Source: Coriobacteriaceae bacterium
Lineage (GTDB): Bacteria; Actinomycetota; Coriobacteriia; Coriobacteriales; Atopobiaceae
Direction of reading: 5' to 3'
Assembly (NCBI GenBank): GCA_004557505.1
Contig: SFGZ01000003.1
Location: 124,001 to 188,000, forward strand
Length of the DNA stretch: 64,000 nucleotides
Made by a program: the position numbers and the translations under genes. The notes under the pieces are model-generated. The model made no database searches. It was not told where the DNA came from and saw only the letters and a list, made by a program, of their open reading frames with translations. Every line of letters begins with the position of its first letter. Position 1 is the first letter of the stretch. Positions 15,765-27,632 of this stretch are shown piece after piece.

Positions 15765-16157
15765 TTAGAGGAGCTTGCGGACGAGCTTCTCAGCATCAGC
15801 CAGCTGGGACCCGCTTGGCCTTCCGCGGAAGTACAGCGTCTCTGGGGCCACGCTGACGCCCCTCTCTTCCAACGCATCCTTAATAAGGGCGATTGCGTGC
15901 TTCGACACCCAGGAGGTCGAGAAGGCCACTGCCTTGCCCACGAGGCTGGCATCCAGGGAGGCGATGTATGATCTCAGGTGCGCGTCGATGCCGTACGCAT
16001 AGAGGGCGCCTCCAATAAACAGCACGTCAACGTGGCCCTTGAGGCTGGCTTCCGGTGCGTCGACAGAGACGGCCTCCACCCCCGCTGCACCGGCGATCGC
16101 CTCAGCGACTGCCTTCGTGTTGCCAGACCGCGAGTAGTACCTAACCATGGCGTTCAT
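15765..16157 (-). CDS. Flavodoxin-like protein
   Basis: Short FMN-binding electron-transfer protein of 130 residues. The N-terminal phosphate-binding loop is YYSRSGNTKAVAEAIAG, and later segments VDVLFIGGALYAYGID and AFSTSWVSKHAIALI match flavodoxin-fold strands. The ATG at 16157 has GAGGGG about six bases upstream; an upstream-extended reading frame runs through the tRNA and was rejected. The gene has its own promoter region with an operator-like repeat array and ends just before the long inverted repeat, so it is probably monocistronic. The redox partner is unknown. Flavodoxins of this short type are often redox- or iron-regulated, which is inference here. Confidence 0.85.
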   Translation of the reverse strand: MNAMVRYYSRSGNTKAVAEAIAGAAGVEAVSVDAPEASLKGHVDVLFIGGALYAYGIDAHLRSYIASLDASLVGKAVAFSTSWVSKHAIALIKDALEERGVSVAPETLYFRGRPSGSQLADAEKLVRKLL

Positions 16158-16198
16158 TTGTATCCCCTCTCGTATGCTGCTATGGCAAGTCCCATTGG

Positions 16199-16227
16199 AC
16201 ACAACTAAATTGTACACAATTAATTTG
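16199..16227 (-). promoter_or_regulatory. Operator-like repeats in the flavodoxin promoter
   Basis: Two near-identical direct repeats, ACACAACTAAATTG (16199-16212) and ACACAATTAATTTG (16214-16227), lie 15 bases apart. They overlap a perfect palindrome AATTGTACACAATT (16208-16221). On the minus strand the centre gives TACAAT, a plausible -10 for the flavodoxin gene. The layout is typical of a repressor covering a promoter; HxlR- or MarR-type regulators are candidates only by analogy. Confidence 0.5.
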
Positions 16228-16364
16228 GGGGAGTAACGCCGCAGACCCCATCGACACAATGTGCCAACACAAGGGGGGTCTTGAGGGCAATCGCGTAATG
16301 CTTGGCCCAGGCCATCCGGAACGTGAGGGGCGGCCGCCAGTTTCTCTCCGACGCGGCCGCAAGC
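16228..16364. other. Gene-free gap between flavodoxin promoter and tRNA terminator
   Basis: I see no supported gene. A 31-codon minus-strand reading frame exists but is the tail of a frame running through the tRNA and has no convincing ribosome binding site. An imperfect GCGGCCGC-containing repeat occurs at 16331-16360. Confidence 0.4.
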
Positions 16365-16395
16365 AAAAAAGCCCAGGGCGGCGAGCGCCCTGGGC
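16365..16395 (-). terminator. Intrinsic terminator of tRNA-Arg
   Basis: On the plus strand GCCCAGGGCG (16371-16380) pairs with CGCCCTGGGC (16386-16395) around GCGAG. Six As (16365-16370) become the U-tract on the minus strand. It starts ten bases after the tRNA CCA end. Confidence 0.9.
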
Positions 16396-16405
16396 TGCGT
16401 GTACC

Positions 16406-16482
16406 TGGTGACCCCGGTGGGGCTCGAACCCACGACCTTTCGCTCCGGAGGCGAACGCTCTGATCCACTGAGCTACGGGGCC
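16406..16482 (-). tRNA. tRNA-Arg, anticodon CCG
   Basis: A 77-base gene on the minus strand with CCA encoded. The acceptor stem is GGCCCCG with CGGGGTC (one G-U pair) and discriminator A. The D arm is GCTCAGTGGATCAGAGC, the anticodon stem-loop TTCGC-CTCCGGA-GCGAA with anticodon CCG, and the T arm GTGGGTTCGAGCCCCAC. It reads CGG arginine codons, which suits a GC-rich genome. It is flanked by its own promoter and terminator, so it is a single-gene unit. Confidence 0.97.
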
Positions 16483-16493
16483 AACGGCCTTCG

Positions 16494-16499
16494 ATTATA
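16494..16499 (-). promoter_or_regulatory. -10 box of the tRNA-Arg promoter
   Basis: TATAAT on the minus strand lies 12 bases before the tRNA 5' end, placing transcription start about five bases upstream of the mature RNA. The -35 region is weak. Confidence 0.6.
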
Positions 16500-16598
16500 G
16501 GCAAACTTCCCAACTTGGCTACCGTCACGACGAATCAACCATCGTCACGGCTCGCCCACAACACCCAAGCCCGCCGCGGCCGCCGCGCGCCGCTCGCA

Positions 16599-16656
16599 TA
16601 CAATAGTCCTCCGGCAACCGCCGCAGGCTTGGCAACCGCTGCAAACGTTGGCAGCG
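16599..16656 (+). promoter_or_regulatory. Promoter-like box and repeats upstream of the P-type ATPase
   Basis: TACAAT at 16599-16604 is a possible -10. Between it and the ATG at 16673 are two direct repeats, GGCAACCGCCGCA (16613-16625) and GGCAACCGCTGCA (16631-16643), 18 bases apart, and an inverted repeat CGCTGC (16637-16642) / GCAGCG (16651-16656). They would lie in the 5' leader. Function unknown. Confidence 0.3.
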
Positions 16657-19076
16657 CAACCGAGGGGAGACCATGACGCGCAACACCGCACCCGCAACCG
16701 ACGACACGCCCAAGACGAATGCCGGGGGGCTCTCGGCCGCCGAGGTGGAGGAGCGCGTCGCCGCCGGGAAGGCAAACGCCAACACCGACGTCAAGACCAA
16801 ATCCGTGCGCCAGATCCTCGCAGAGCACGCCTTCACGCTCTTCAACGCCGTGAACGTTGCCATGGCCGCCCTCGTCGCAATCTCCGGCCAGTGGCGAAAC
16901 CTCCTCTTCATGGGGGTGGTCGTCTGCAACCTGGTCATCGGCGTCTTCCAAGAGATACGCGCCAAGCGCATGGTCGACAAGCTCTCCATCCTCGCCGAGA
17001 AGCGCGTCCGCGTGCTGCGCGACGGCCAGGTGGCCGATCTTCTCCCCTCGGAGCTCGTGCTCGACGACTGCATCCTTTTGGCGCACGGCGAGCAGGTCCC
17101 CGCAGACTCCGTCGTGCTCAAGGGGCAGGTCCAGATGGACGAGTCCCTGCTCACGGGCGAGAGCCGCCCCGTTCCCAAGGGGGCGGGCGACATCCTTTTG
17201 AGCGGCAGCTTCGTCGACTCCGGCGACCTTCTCGCCCGCGTGACCAAGGTGGGGCAGGAGGGCTATGCGGCCCGCATCAACGCCGAGGCGAAGTACGTCA
17301 AGCCCGTGCGCTCGCAGATCCTCGACTCGCTCAACGCCATCATCCGGCTGGGGACCTATGCGCTCTTCCCCCTGGGCACCGGCCTCTTCCTGCGCACCCT
17401 CTTCATGGATGGCGCGACGCTGAACGACGCGATACTCTCGGCGGTCGCTGCCGTGGTGGGGATGATCCCGCAGGGGCTGGTGCTCCTCACCTCGAGCATC
17501 CTGGCCATCGCCACCACGCGCCTCGCCTCTCGCAAGGTCCTCGTGCAGCAGACCTACTGCGTGGAGACGCTGGCGCGCGTGGACACGCTGTGCCTCGACA
17601 AGACGGGCACCATCACGACCGGTCGCATGGAGGTCTCGCACGTGGAGGCGGCGCCCGGTCACAGCGTGGCCGAGGTCGACAAGGCGCTGGCAGCCGTCGT
17701 CCGCGCGTCCGAGGGCGACGCCAACGACACAGCCCAGGCGCTGCTTGCCCATGCAGACGAGGTGGGAGTCGAGAGGGGAGACGCGCCTCGTCGCGTCATC
17801 CCCTTCACCTCGCGCCGCAAGTGCTCCGGCTGCGTGACGGCGGACGGCCGCGCCCTTGTCCTGGGGGCGGCGCGCTTCGTGCTGGGCGAGAGGGGGGCAG
17901 ACCAGGCGGCGGGCCTCGCGGCCGGCTTCGACCCCTGCGAGCGCGTGCTCGTTGTCTGTGGCGTGGAGGGCTTCGACGAGGAGGGCGTGCCCCAGGGCGG
18001 GGCCTCCCTCCTCGGCGTGGTGGGCATTCGCGACGAGCTTCGCGCCACCGCGCCCCAGACCATGCGCTACTTCACCGAGCAGGGCGTTGACCTGCGCGTT
18101 ATTTCTGGAGATGACCCAGCCACCGTCTCGGCCATCTCGGCGCGGGCGGGCGTCCCGCACGCGGACGACTCCGTTGACGCCACGACCCTTGGCACCGAGG
18201 ACGATCTTGTGGCCGCCGCGCGGCGCTACCACGTCTTTGGCCGGGTGACGCCGGAGCAGAAGCGCTCTCTCGTACGGGCCCTCCGCGCTGACGGCCATGT
18301 CGTCGCCATGACGGGCGACGGGGTGAACGACGTGCTGGCTCTGCGCGAGGCCGACTGCTCGATTTCGGTGGCGTCGGGATCTGCCGCGGCGCGCAACGTC
18401 TCCGAGATCGTCCTCGCCGACGACGACTTCTCGCACATGCCCGAGGTGGTGGCCGAGGGGCGCCGCTCGATCAACAACCTCCAGCGCTCGGCCTCGCTCT
18501 TCCTCGTCAAGACCGTCTACACGGCGCTTCTCGCCCTCATCTGCATCTTCTTCCCGCCCTATCCCTTCATCCCCATCCAGATGTCGCTCATCTCGCTTGC
18601 CATTATCGGGCTGCCGTCGTTCGTGCTTGCGCTCGAGCCCAACCACGACCGCGTGCGCGGCGGCTTCCTCGGCCATGTGCTCGTGCGGTCGCTTCCCGCG
18701 TCGGCGGGCATCACGGTGGCGCTCGCCTCGGCCCTTGTCGCCGAGCGTGTCATGCCCATGACCTTCGGCGAGACCTCGACCGTCTGCATGCTGCTCGTCT
18801 CGATCGTGGGCATGCGCCTCATATGGCGCATATCGCAGCCCCTGACCCCGCTGCGCACCGCGCTCCTCATGACGGTCGCCGCGATTGTTGCCGTCGGGTG
18901 TACGGTCTTTGGCACCTTCTTCAAGGTGGCCCCCCTCACGCCTAGTATGTGTGTCTTGGTCGTCGTCGCGGGCGCGCTCTCGTGCGCCCTCTTCGACGCG
19001 CTCTTCAACCGCTCGATAGCCCTCGCCAATAACGGCGGGGGCATCGACCGCCTTGCTGACAGACTGGAGGAGACCC

Positions 19077-21773
<2,697 letters not shown>

Positions 21774-21878
21774 GGCCTGCTTGACGGTATTGCGCATGGC
21801 GCACGGAACGGCGAGAATGTGCGCCCGGATGCGCGTCGATGGGTAAGAGACGGGAAGAGACGGACGGGAGGGATTCGC

Positions 21879-22901
21879 ATGAGGTGTCCAAACTGTGGCG
21901 CGGAGGCGCCCCTGGGTGCCGCCTCCTGCCCTGCCTGCCACTACGACCTCGGCCTCACGCAGAGGATCCCCGTCACCAAGGTGACGTGGTGCCCCGCCTG
22001 TGGGGCCCTCGTCCCGCAGGACGCGCATGCGTGCCCAAAGTGCGGGGCGCCCGTCGGGGCGCCCGCGCGCTCGAAGAGCGGCCGGGCCGTGCGCGACCTT
22101 GGCATCCCCACCATCGAGGGGCCGCAAGACCCCGGGGGGCCAGGCCCCGCCGACGGCGGCGCGGACGCCACCCGAGCCATGCCCCGCATCGAGAGCGCCA
22201 TCCCCTCCGAGCCTGACCCGGAGTCCCCGACGGTACACCATGACCGCATGCCGCGCACGCGCGTGCTCGTGCTTGCGGCAGTGGCGGCCCTGGCGCTCGC
22301 GGGTGGCACCGCCCTTTGGATCACGCATCCCTGGGACCCCAACCTCTACGTCACGCACTCGCGGACGGATGCCGACACGTCGATGGCCGGCTTCCCGGGC
22401 TACATCTCCGCGCTCACCGGGCAGGACGGCTCCACGCCGACGACGGACGCCTCGCGCGACGGCTCGGACTCCGGCGCCGCCTCCGCCTACCAGCTCATAA
22501 GCGATGACTACGACAAGCTTGGCGCCTATGCCGGCAAGCTCGACCAGAGCGTCTCCGAGCTCGTCTCCACGGGCGTGAGCGGCACCGCGGCCGAGCGCGG
22601 GGCCGGGAAGTCCGCGGCAGACCAGACCGCCATCGAGATATCGAACCTCATCGACGACATCGCCTCGCTGGATGACGCCGGGGGCACGTATGCGGATGAC
22701 ATCGCCAACATGACGACCTTGGGCAACTGGCTGCGCAACCGCTCCGACGCCATCTGCAAGGCCTGGGGCGCCTCCGTCGCGATGGAGGCGCAGGAGAGGG
22801 TCCTCGCGCCGCTCAGCAAGATCGGCTACGCCTCCGGCACCGACAGCTACAGGACGCTTTTCAACGAGAACTACGAGGCATGGAAGCCCACGGAGCGCTA
22901 G
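21879..22901 (+). CDS. Membrane-anchored double zinc-ribbon protein, unknown function
   Basis: A 340-residue protein starting MRCPNCGAEAP. Two zinc ribbons occupy about 1-65 (CPNC...CPAC and CPAC...CPKC). A proline/Asp-rich linker follows, then one membrane helix near 130-148 (VLVLAAVAALALAGGTALW), then an extracytoplasmic helical region of about 190 residues without a recognised domain. With ribbons inside and the rest outside, the topology resembles zinc-ribbon membrane proteins of unknown role in Firmicutes and Actinobacteria. The ATG at 21879 has GGGAGG about six bases upstream. It sits upstream of a cyclophilin and TPR protein that lead into the mre operon, so a cell-envelope role is possible but unproven. 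Confidence 0.8.
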   Translation: MRCPNCGAEAPLGAASCPACHYDLGLTQRIPVTKVTWCPACGALVPQDAHACPKCGAPVGAPARSKSGRAVRDLGIPTIEGPQDPGGPGPADGGADATRAMPRIESAIPSEPDPESPTVHHDRMPRTRVLVLAAVAALALAGGTALWITHPWDPNLYVTHSRTDADTSMAGFPGYISALTGQDGSTPTTDASRDGSDSGAASAYQLISDDYDKLGAYAGKLDQSVSELVSTGVSGTAAERGAGKSAADQTAIEISNLIDDIASLDDAGGTYADDIANMTTLGNWLRNRSDAICKAWGASVAMEAQERVLAPLSKIGYASGTDSYRTLFNENYEAWKPTER

Positions 22902-23030
22902 CCGGGAGGCGTCGGCCGTCCGTCTGACGATTGCGTGCAGGCCGTCGCTTGCTGGTACTATCGTATGGATGATTGTCACGACTATGACGGTGCCCCATGG
23001 GCGCCGTGTGCTCGACACTTTGGAGGGGAC

Positions 23031-23525
23031 ATGGGTCTCTTTGGCTCTAAACCGCTCTACACCCCGGCGTATGAGGTGAAGGGCGACGAGGTCGCGGTCT
23101 TCGACACCGGCAAGGGTTCCATCGCGGTGCGCCTTGACGGCGAGGGCGCGCCCATCCACGTCGCCAACTTCTGCGAGCTTGCCGAGAAGGGCTTCTACGA
23201 TGGCCTCGCGTTCCACCGCTACGAGCCCGGCTTCGTGATTCAGGGCGGCGATCCCGCAGGCAACGGCACCGGCGGCCCGGGCTACTGCATCCACGAGGAG
23301 TACACCACCAACCCGCACAACAGCCACGAGGACGGGGCCCTGGCCATGGCGCGTGCCTCCGACCCCAACTCCGCCGGCTCGCAGTTCTACTTCTGCCTTG
23401 GCCCCCAGCACTTCCTGGACAAGGGCTACACCGTGTTCGGGCAGACCATCGATGGTCTCGACACCATCGCCGCCCTGCGCAAGGGCGACGTCATCAACTC
23501 GATTACGATCGAACACCGCGCATAG
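23031..23525 (+). CDS. Cyclophilin-type peptidyl-prolyl cis-trans isomerase
   Basis: Protein-folding enzyme of 164 residues. Diagnostic segments are NFCELAEKGFYDGLAFHRY, FVIQGGDPAGNGTGGPGY, MARASDPNSAGSQFYFCLG (active-site loop) and LDKGYTVFGQ. No signal peptide or lipobox is seen, so it is probably cytoplasmic. The ATG at 23031 follows GGAGGGG; an upstream in-frame ATG at 22935 would add 32 unrelated residues and was rejected. The next gene starts 33 bases downstream. Confidence 0.93.
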   Translation: MGLFGSKPLYTPAYEVKGDEVAVFDTGKGSIAVRLDGEGAPIHVANFCELAEKGFYDGLAFHRYEPGFVIQGGDPAGNGTGGPGYCIHEEYTTNPHNSHEDGALAMARASDPNSAGSQFYFCLGPQHFLDKGYTVFGQTIDGLDTIAALRKGDVINSITIEHRA

Positions 23526-23558
23526 CGTTTCGCCGGTGCCGAAGCGAGGGGGTCTCAC

Positions 23559-24911
23559 GTGAATCAACAGGCATACGAGGCGGGCAAGCTCGCCTACCAA
23601 CAGGGCGACTGGCTCGCCGCGGTCGACAGGCTCTCCCAGGCCAAGAACCCTGGCGAGGTCTCCGGCCCCGTCGACCACCTCGTGGGCAACTCCTACATGA
23701 AGCTCGGGCAGTACGAGTCCGCGGCGGCCGCGTACGAGAGCGCCCTGCGCGACGGCTCGTACGGCAAGGTGGGGGCGCTGTCCTGCAACCGGGGCCGCGC
23801 CCTGCTCGCCGCCGGGCGCCCTGCCGAGGCGGCCACGGCGCTCGCGCAGGCCCTCTCCGACGCCTCCTATGCCACGCCGTACAAGGCCCACATGGCGCTC
23901 GGCACCGCCTACGAGCGCCTTGGCGACCCCCGCAACGCCGGCATCGCCTACAGGAACGCCGCCATCGACGAATCGAACCCCAACCCCTCGTCTGCCCTCT
24001 GTGACCTCGGCGGCTGCTTCATGCAGCTCGGCCGCCCGGTCGACGCCGTCGAGGCGTACCGCACCGCCCTCGACTTCTCCGCGCCGCTCCAGAGCCAGAA
24101 CCAGGTCTACTGCGACCTCGGGCTTGCCTACGTCGCGGCCAACCGCATGTCCGAGGCGGTCGATGCCTTCGACCACGCCACTGCCGACGGCACGCTCGCG
24201 CTCTCCCCCGAGGCCCAGGCGTCCTATGACGCCGCCCGTAAGGCAATGGCCGCCATATCCGGCAAGAAGCGCCCCTCCGACACCGACGCGCTGCTCGCCG
24301 CCGCTGGGTACGGCGGTGGATACGACCCGCTCGACCCCACCGGCGCCTCCGGCGAGCTCATGCCCTCCGCCGATGACACGGGCTTCTTCTCGGTCTCCGA
24401 GGAGGACCTCGTCGAGCAGGACAAGAAGGAGCGCAAGATCCGCCGCAAGCACAACCACCGCGGTCTCAAGGCGTTCCTCGCGATCCTCATCGTCCTCGTG
24501 GCGGCGCTTGGCGCTGCCGGCTATGCGTACTATCGCGGCTACGGCTGGCCCATGCAGGAGACCGTGGTCGAGCAGCTCTTTGATGCCAAGACCTCCGGCG
24601 CGGACCTGGGCAGCTTCCTCGCCGCCTCGGTGCCGGCGTCCGAGGCCGAGGCCATCACGGCCGCCGTGCCCACGGGCGCGTCCATCAAGTCCAGCGAGGT
24701 CGACAGGAGCATGGCCGAGTCCACGGTCACGGTCAAGGCGGCCCTTCCCACGGGAGACGCCCAGACCTACACCATCTCGCTCGTGCGCGATGGCATATCC
24801 TGGAAGGTGACCAACGTGACGAGTGACGCCGCGTCCCCTTCGTCGGCGGGCGCCACCACGTCGACCACGACAACCACCACGACCACCACGGGTACCACGT
24901 CGCGGGGCTAG
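23559..24911 (+). CDS. TPR-repeat membrane protein with C-terminal extracytoplasmic domain
   Basis: A 450-residue protein of unknown function. Residues about 1-225 hold five or six tetratricopeptide repeats (for example LVGNSYMKLGQYESAAAAYESAL and AHMALGTAYERLGDPRNAGIAY). A charged segment EQDKKERKIRRKHNHR precedes one membrane helix (about 305-325), followed by a roughly 110-residue extracytoplasmic domain resembling DUF4878-like folds (uncertain). It ends in a threonine-rich tail coded by ACC/ACG repeats (24856-24903). The start is GTG at 23559 with GAGGGGG upstream. Its cytoplasmic TPRs and position just before mreB suggest a scaffold role in the envelope, which is inference. Confidence 0.8.
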   Translation: MNQQAYEAGKLAYQQGDWLAAVDRLSQAKNPGEVSGPVDHLVGNSYMKLGQYESAAAAYESALRDGSYGKVGALSCNRGRALLAAGRPAEAATALAQALSDASYATPYKAHMALGTAYERLGDPRNAGIAYRNAAIDESNPNPSSALCDLGGCFMQLGRPVDAVEAYRTALDFSAPLQSQNQVYCDLGLAYVAANRMSEAVDAFDHATADGTLALSPEAQASYDAARKAMAAISGKKRPSDTDALLAAAGYGGGYDPLDPTGASGELMPSADDTGFFSVSEEDLVEQDKKERKIRRKHNHRGLKAFLAILIVLVAALGAAGYAYYRGYGWPMQETVVEQLFDAKTSGADLGSFLAASVPASEAEAITAAVPTGASIKSSEVDRSMAESTVTVKAALPTGDAQTYTISLVRDGISWKVTNVTSDAASPSSAGATTSTTTTTTTTTGTTSRG

Positions 24912-24971
24912 GATCTCTCCGCGCCACGAAGCGTGCGCGCCTGCGGGGCGCGCAGACAGGATAAGGAAGCT

Positions 24972-26015
24972 ATGTCGATCTTCGACTCACTGTTCGGCGA
25001 ATATGGCGGCGACCTTGCCATCGACCTCGGCACCGCCAACACGCTCGTGGCGGTGCGAGGCCAGGGCATCGTCATCAACGAGCCCTCGGTCGTGGCCATC
25101 GACAAGAGCGAGAGCCGCGTCCTTGCCGTCGGCGCGGACGCCAAGCGCATGATAGGCCGCACGCCGGGCTCCATCATCGCCGAGCGGCCCCTCAAGGACG
25201 GCGTCATCGCCGACTTCGACGTCACGGAGGTCATGCTCAGGTACTTTATCGGCAAGGCCCGCGACCGCCGCTACCCGTGGTCACCGCGCCCCCGCGTGGT
25301 CGTCTGCGTCCCCTCGGGCGTCACGTCCGTCGAGAAGCGCGCCGTCTTCGAGGCCACGATCCAGGCCGGCGCGCGACAGGCCTACCTCATCGAGGAGCCC
25401 ATGGCCGCCGCCATCGGCGCGGACCTCCCCATCGAGGACCCCACGGGCTCGATGGTCGTCGACATCGGTGGCGGCACCACCGAGGTCGCCGTCATCTCCA
25501 TGGGCGGCATCGTGGTCTCGCAGTCCATCCGCACCGCTGGCGACGAGTTCGACCAGACCATCCTCGAGCACGTCCGCGACGCCTACAACCTCTCCATCGG
25601 CGAGCGCACCGCAGAGGACATCAAGATAAAGGTTGGGTCTGCCGCGCCCCTGGCCGAGGAGCTCGACGTCGAGGTCAACGGCCGCGACGTCATGAGCGGC
25701 CTTCCCAAGACGGTGCGCATCGAGAGCGAGGAGATCCGGCGCGCCCTGGATAGGCCCCTCGACGAGGTCACGAAGGCCGTCAAGGACGCGCTTGACGTGA
25801 CGCCGCCCGACCTCGCCTCCGACCTCATGTTCTACGGCATCCTGCTCACGGGTGGCGGCGGCCTCCTCCGCGGCCTTGACCAGCGGCTTCGCGAGGAGAC
25901 GGGCGTCCCCGTCAACGTGAGCCCCACGGCCCTCGAGAACGTCGTAACCGGCTGCGCCAAGGTGCTCGAGGCCAACGCGCTCTCAGGCGGCTTTGTCCAG
26001 AGTACGGGACAGTAG
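24972..26015 (+). CDS. mreB: Rod shape-determining protein MreB
   Basis: Actin-like ATPase that polymerises under the membrane and guides lateral wall synthesis. It is 347 residues long. Actin-fold motifs are IDLGTANTLVAV (phosphate 1), VCVPSGVTSVEKRAV, LIEEPMAAAIGA, VVDIGGGTTEVAVIS (phosphate 2), GGIVVSQSIRTAGDEFD and GILLTGGGGLLRGLD (adenosine). The ATG at 24972 follows AAGGAAG. It is the first gene of a tight mreB-mreC-mreD-pbp2-rodA block; MreC begins two bases after its stop. Confidence 0.97.
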   Translation: MSIFDSLFGEYGGDLAIDLGTANTLVAVRGQGIVINEPSVVAIDKSESRVLAVGADAKRMIGRTPGSIIAERPLKDGVIADFDVTEVMLRYFIGKARDRRYPWSPRPRVVVCVPSGVTSVEKRAVFEATIQAGARQAYLIEEPMAAAIGADLPIEDPTGSMVVDIGGGTTEVAVISMGGIVVSQSIRTAGDEFDQTILEHVRDAYNLSIGERTAEDIKIKVGSAAPLAEELDVEVNGRDVMSGLPKTVRIESEEIRRALDRPLDEVTKAVKDALDVTPPDLASDLMFYGILLTGGGGLLRGLDQRLREETGVPVNVSPTALENVVTGCAKVLEANALSGGFVQSTGQ

Positions 26016-26017
26016 GC

Positions 26018-27073
26018 GTGCCGCTCGGGGGAAACAGGGCCCCTGCGGTGGGGCTGGGCAACAACAACCAGGGTACGGGCGGGCGCGAGCTGGTGGCGTG
26101 CCTCGTCATCTCGGTGGTGCTCTTCACCGTTGGCGTGCGCACGGGCGAGGGCGGCCCCCTTGGGGTGGTGCGCGGCGCCTTCCAGACCATCACCACGCCA
26201 GTGAGGCTCGTGGGGTCTGCCGTCTCGATGCCCTTCCAGGGGCTGGGGAACGTCTTCTCCAACCTCACGGCCGACCAGGCGACGCTCTCGGAGCTTGAGG
26301 CTGAGAACGGCGAGCTTCGCAGCAGGAACGCCGAGCTTGAGGAGGCCGAGCAGACGGCGACGCGCCTACAGGGGCTGCTCGACCTCCGGAGCACCTATGA
26401 CCTGCAGTCGACCGCGGCCCACATCATCTCGGGCTCGAGCGACTCGTGGTCCTCGACCGTCACCATCGACAAGGGCACCGCCTCGGGGCTGTCCGTGGGC
26501 ATGCCCGTGGCCTCGTCTTCCGGCGTCATAGGCCAGATCGTCGCGTGCGGTGCCACCTCCTCGACGGTGCTCCTCGTGACGGACGAGTCCTCGAGCGTCT
26601 CCGCCATGGTCCAGTCGAGCAGGGCGCAGGGCATGCTCAACGGCTCTGCCGCGGGCGAGGTCCGCCTCGACATGATCCGCACCGACCAGACCGTCGAGGT
26701 CGGCGGCATCGTCGTCACGAGCGGCATCGGCGGCGTCTTCCCCAAGGGGCTGCCCCTCGGCAAGGTCACGAGCGTCGAGAAGAACCCCGGGTCGATGTAC
26801 TACACGATCGTGGTGGAGCCCTACGCCCACACCGAGACCGCCGAGGAGGTCCTCGTCATCACCTCGCTCACCGACGCCCAGGTCGCAACCTCCGAAGACG
26901 TCGCGGCGGCGGATGCGCAGGAGACGTCCTCGGGCGCATCCGACGCCCCCGCCGCCGACGCCAACGATCCCACCGGCGCGAGCGGCTCGGGCCAGGGCGC
27001 GAGCGCGGCGGCGCCGGCCGCCCCCACGGCGGCGGCCACGGGAGGCCAGGGGGGTCGCCATGCAGGTCGCTGA
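26018..27073 (+). CDS. mreC: Rod shape-determining protein MreC
   Basis: Bitopic elongasome protein of 351 residues that links MreB/MreD to PBP2. It has one N-terminal membrane helix (about 24-43), a coiled coil (about 80-118, LSELEAENGELRSRNAELEE) and the beta-rich MreC core with DKGTASGLSVGMPV and GIGGVFPKGLPLGKV. The C-terminal 60 residues are Ala/Ser/Asp-rich and low complexity. The start is a GTG at 26018, two bases after the mreB stop. The 3' end overlaps mreD by 14 bases. Confidence 0.94.
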   Translation: MPLGGNRAPAVGLGNNNQGTGGRELVACLVISVVLFTVGVRTGEGGPLGVVRGAFQTITTPVRLVGSAVSMPFQGLGNVFSNLTADQATLSELEAENGELRSRNAELEEAEQTATRLQGLLDLRSTYDLQSTAAHIISGSSDSWSSTVTIDKGTASGLSVGMPVASSSGVIGQIVACGATSSTVLLVTDESSSVSAMVQSSRAQGMLNGSAAGEVRLDMIRTDQTVEVGGIVVTSGIGGVFPKGLPLGKVTSVEKNPGSMYYTIVVEPYAHTETAEEVLVITSLTDAQVATSEDVAAADAQETSSGASDAPAADANDPTGASGSGQGASAAAPAAPTAAATGGQGGRHAGR

Positions 27074-27623
27074 CAAGAACAGGAACCGCCGGGACATCCT
27101 CGTCCTCGCCCTTGTGTGCGGGGTCTGCCAGCTCGCGCTTGCCCCCAACATCGGCATTGGCAACGGCCGGGCGAACCTCGCCCTGGTCTTCACGGCCTGC
27201 GTCGCCTTCAACGTGGGCGGCAGGACGGGCGTCCTTGCGGGGTTTCTCGCGGGCCTCTTCTTCGACCTTTCGACCACGGGTCCCATAGGCCTCATGGCGG
27301 GCTGCTGCGCCGCTGCCGCCTACGCGATGGGGCAGGCGGGGAGGGGCCGCATGGCGGGCGAGCTAGGCGCCAGCGTCGTGGAGTTCTCCGTCGCCGCGCT
27401 CGTGGTGTCCCTTGTCTACCACGCCGCCATGCTCATGGTCGGGCAGTCTTCGTCCCTGCTTGACGCGGTGGCCCCGCGCGCGCTCCCAACGGCGCTTCTC
27501 ACCATCGTCTCCTTTCTGCCCTTCGCCTGGTTCTACTCACGCTCCACGGGCGGCGGCCCAAGCCTGTCCATGGGCGGCCGAAGGCGCGGGGGCGGCTCCC
27601 ATCTCAGCACCAGGGGCCTCTAG
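27060..27623 (+). CDS. mreD: Rod shape-determining protein MreD
   Basis: Polytopic membrane protein of 187 residues with about five helices. The segment NVGGRTGVLAGFLAGLFFDLSTTG followed by GLMAGCCAAAAY is typical of MreD. The ATG at 27060 is preceded by GGAGG-rich sequence and overlaps the mreC end, indicating coupled translation. The cytoplasmic C-terminus is Gly/Arg-rich. The assignment rests on both sequence and position between mreC and pbp2. Confidence 0.9.
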   Translation: MQVADKNRNRRDILVLALVCGVCQLALAPNIGIGNGRANLALVFTACVAFNVGGRTGVLAGFLAGLFFDLSTTGPIGLMAGCCAAAAYAMGQAGRGRMAGELGASVVEFSVAALVVSLVYHAAMLMVGQSSSLLDAVAPRALPTALLTIVSFLPFAWFYSRSTGGGPSLSMGGRRRGGGSHLSTRGL

Positions 27624-27632
27624 GGTCGCGCC

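Noticed and set aside
16406..16482. tRNA-Arg as an integration site with a genomic island
   Set aside because: No repeat of the tRNA 3' end and no integrase or foreign genes were seen on either side.
16220..16528. Minus-strand open frame running through the tRNA-Arg, with a short ending just upstream of flavodoxin
   Set aside because: It overlaps a confident tRNA and its terminator, has no ribosome binding site, and the peptide matches no family I recognise.
24856..24903. ACC/ACG-rich run as a CRISPR or regulatory repeat
   Set aside because: It is in frame within the TPR protein and encodes a threonine-rich tail; units are too short and irregular.
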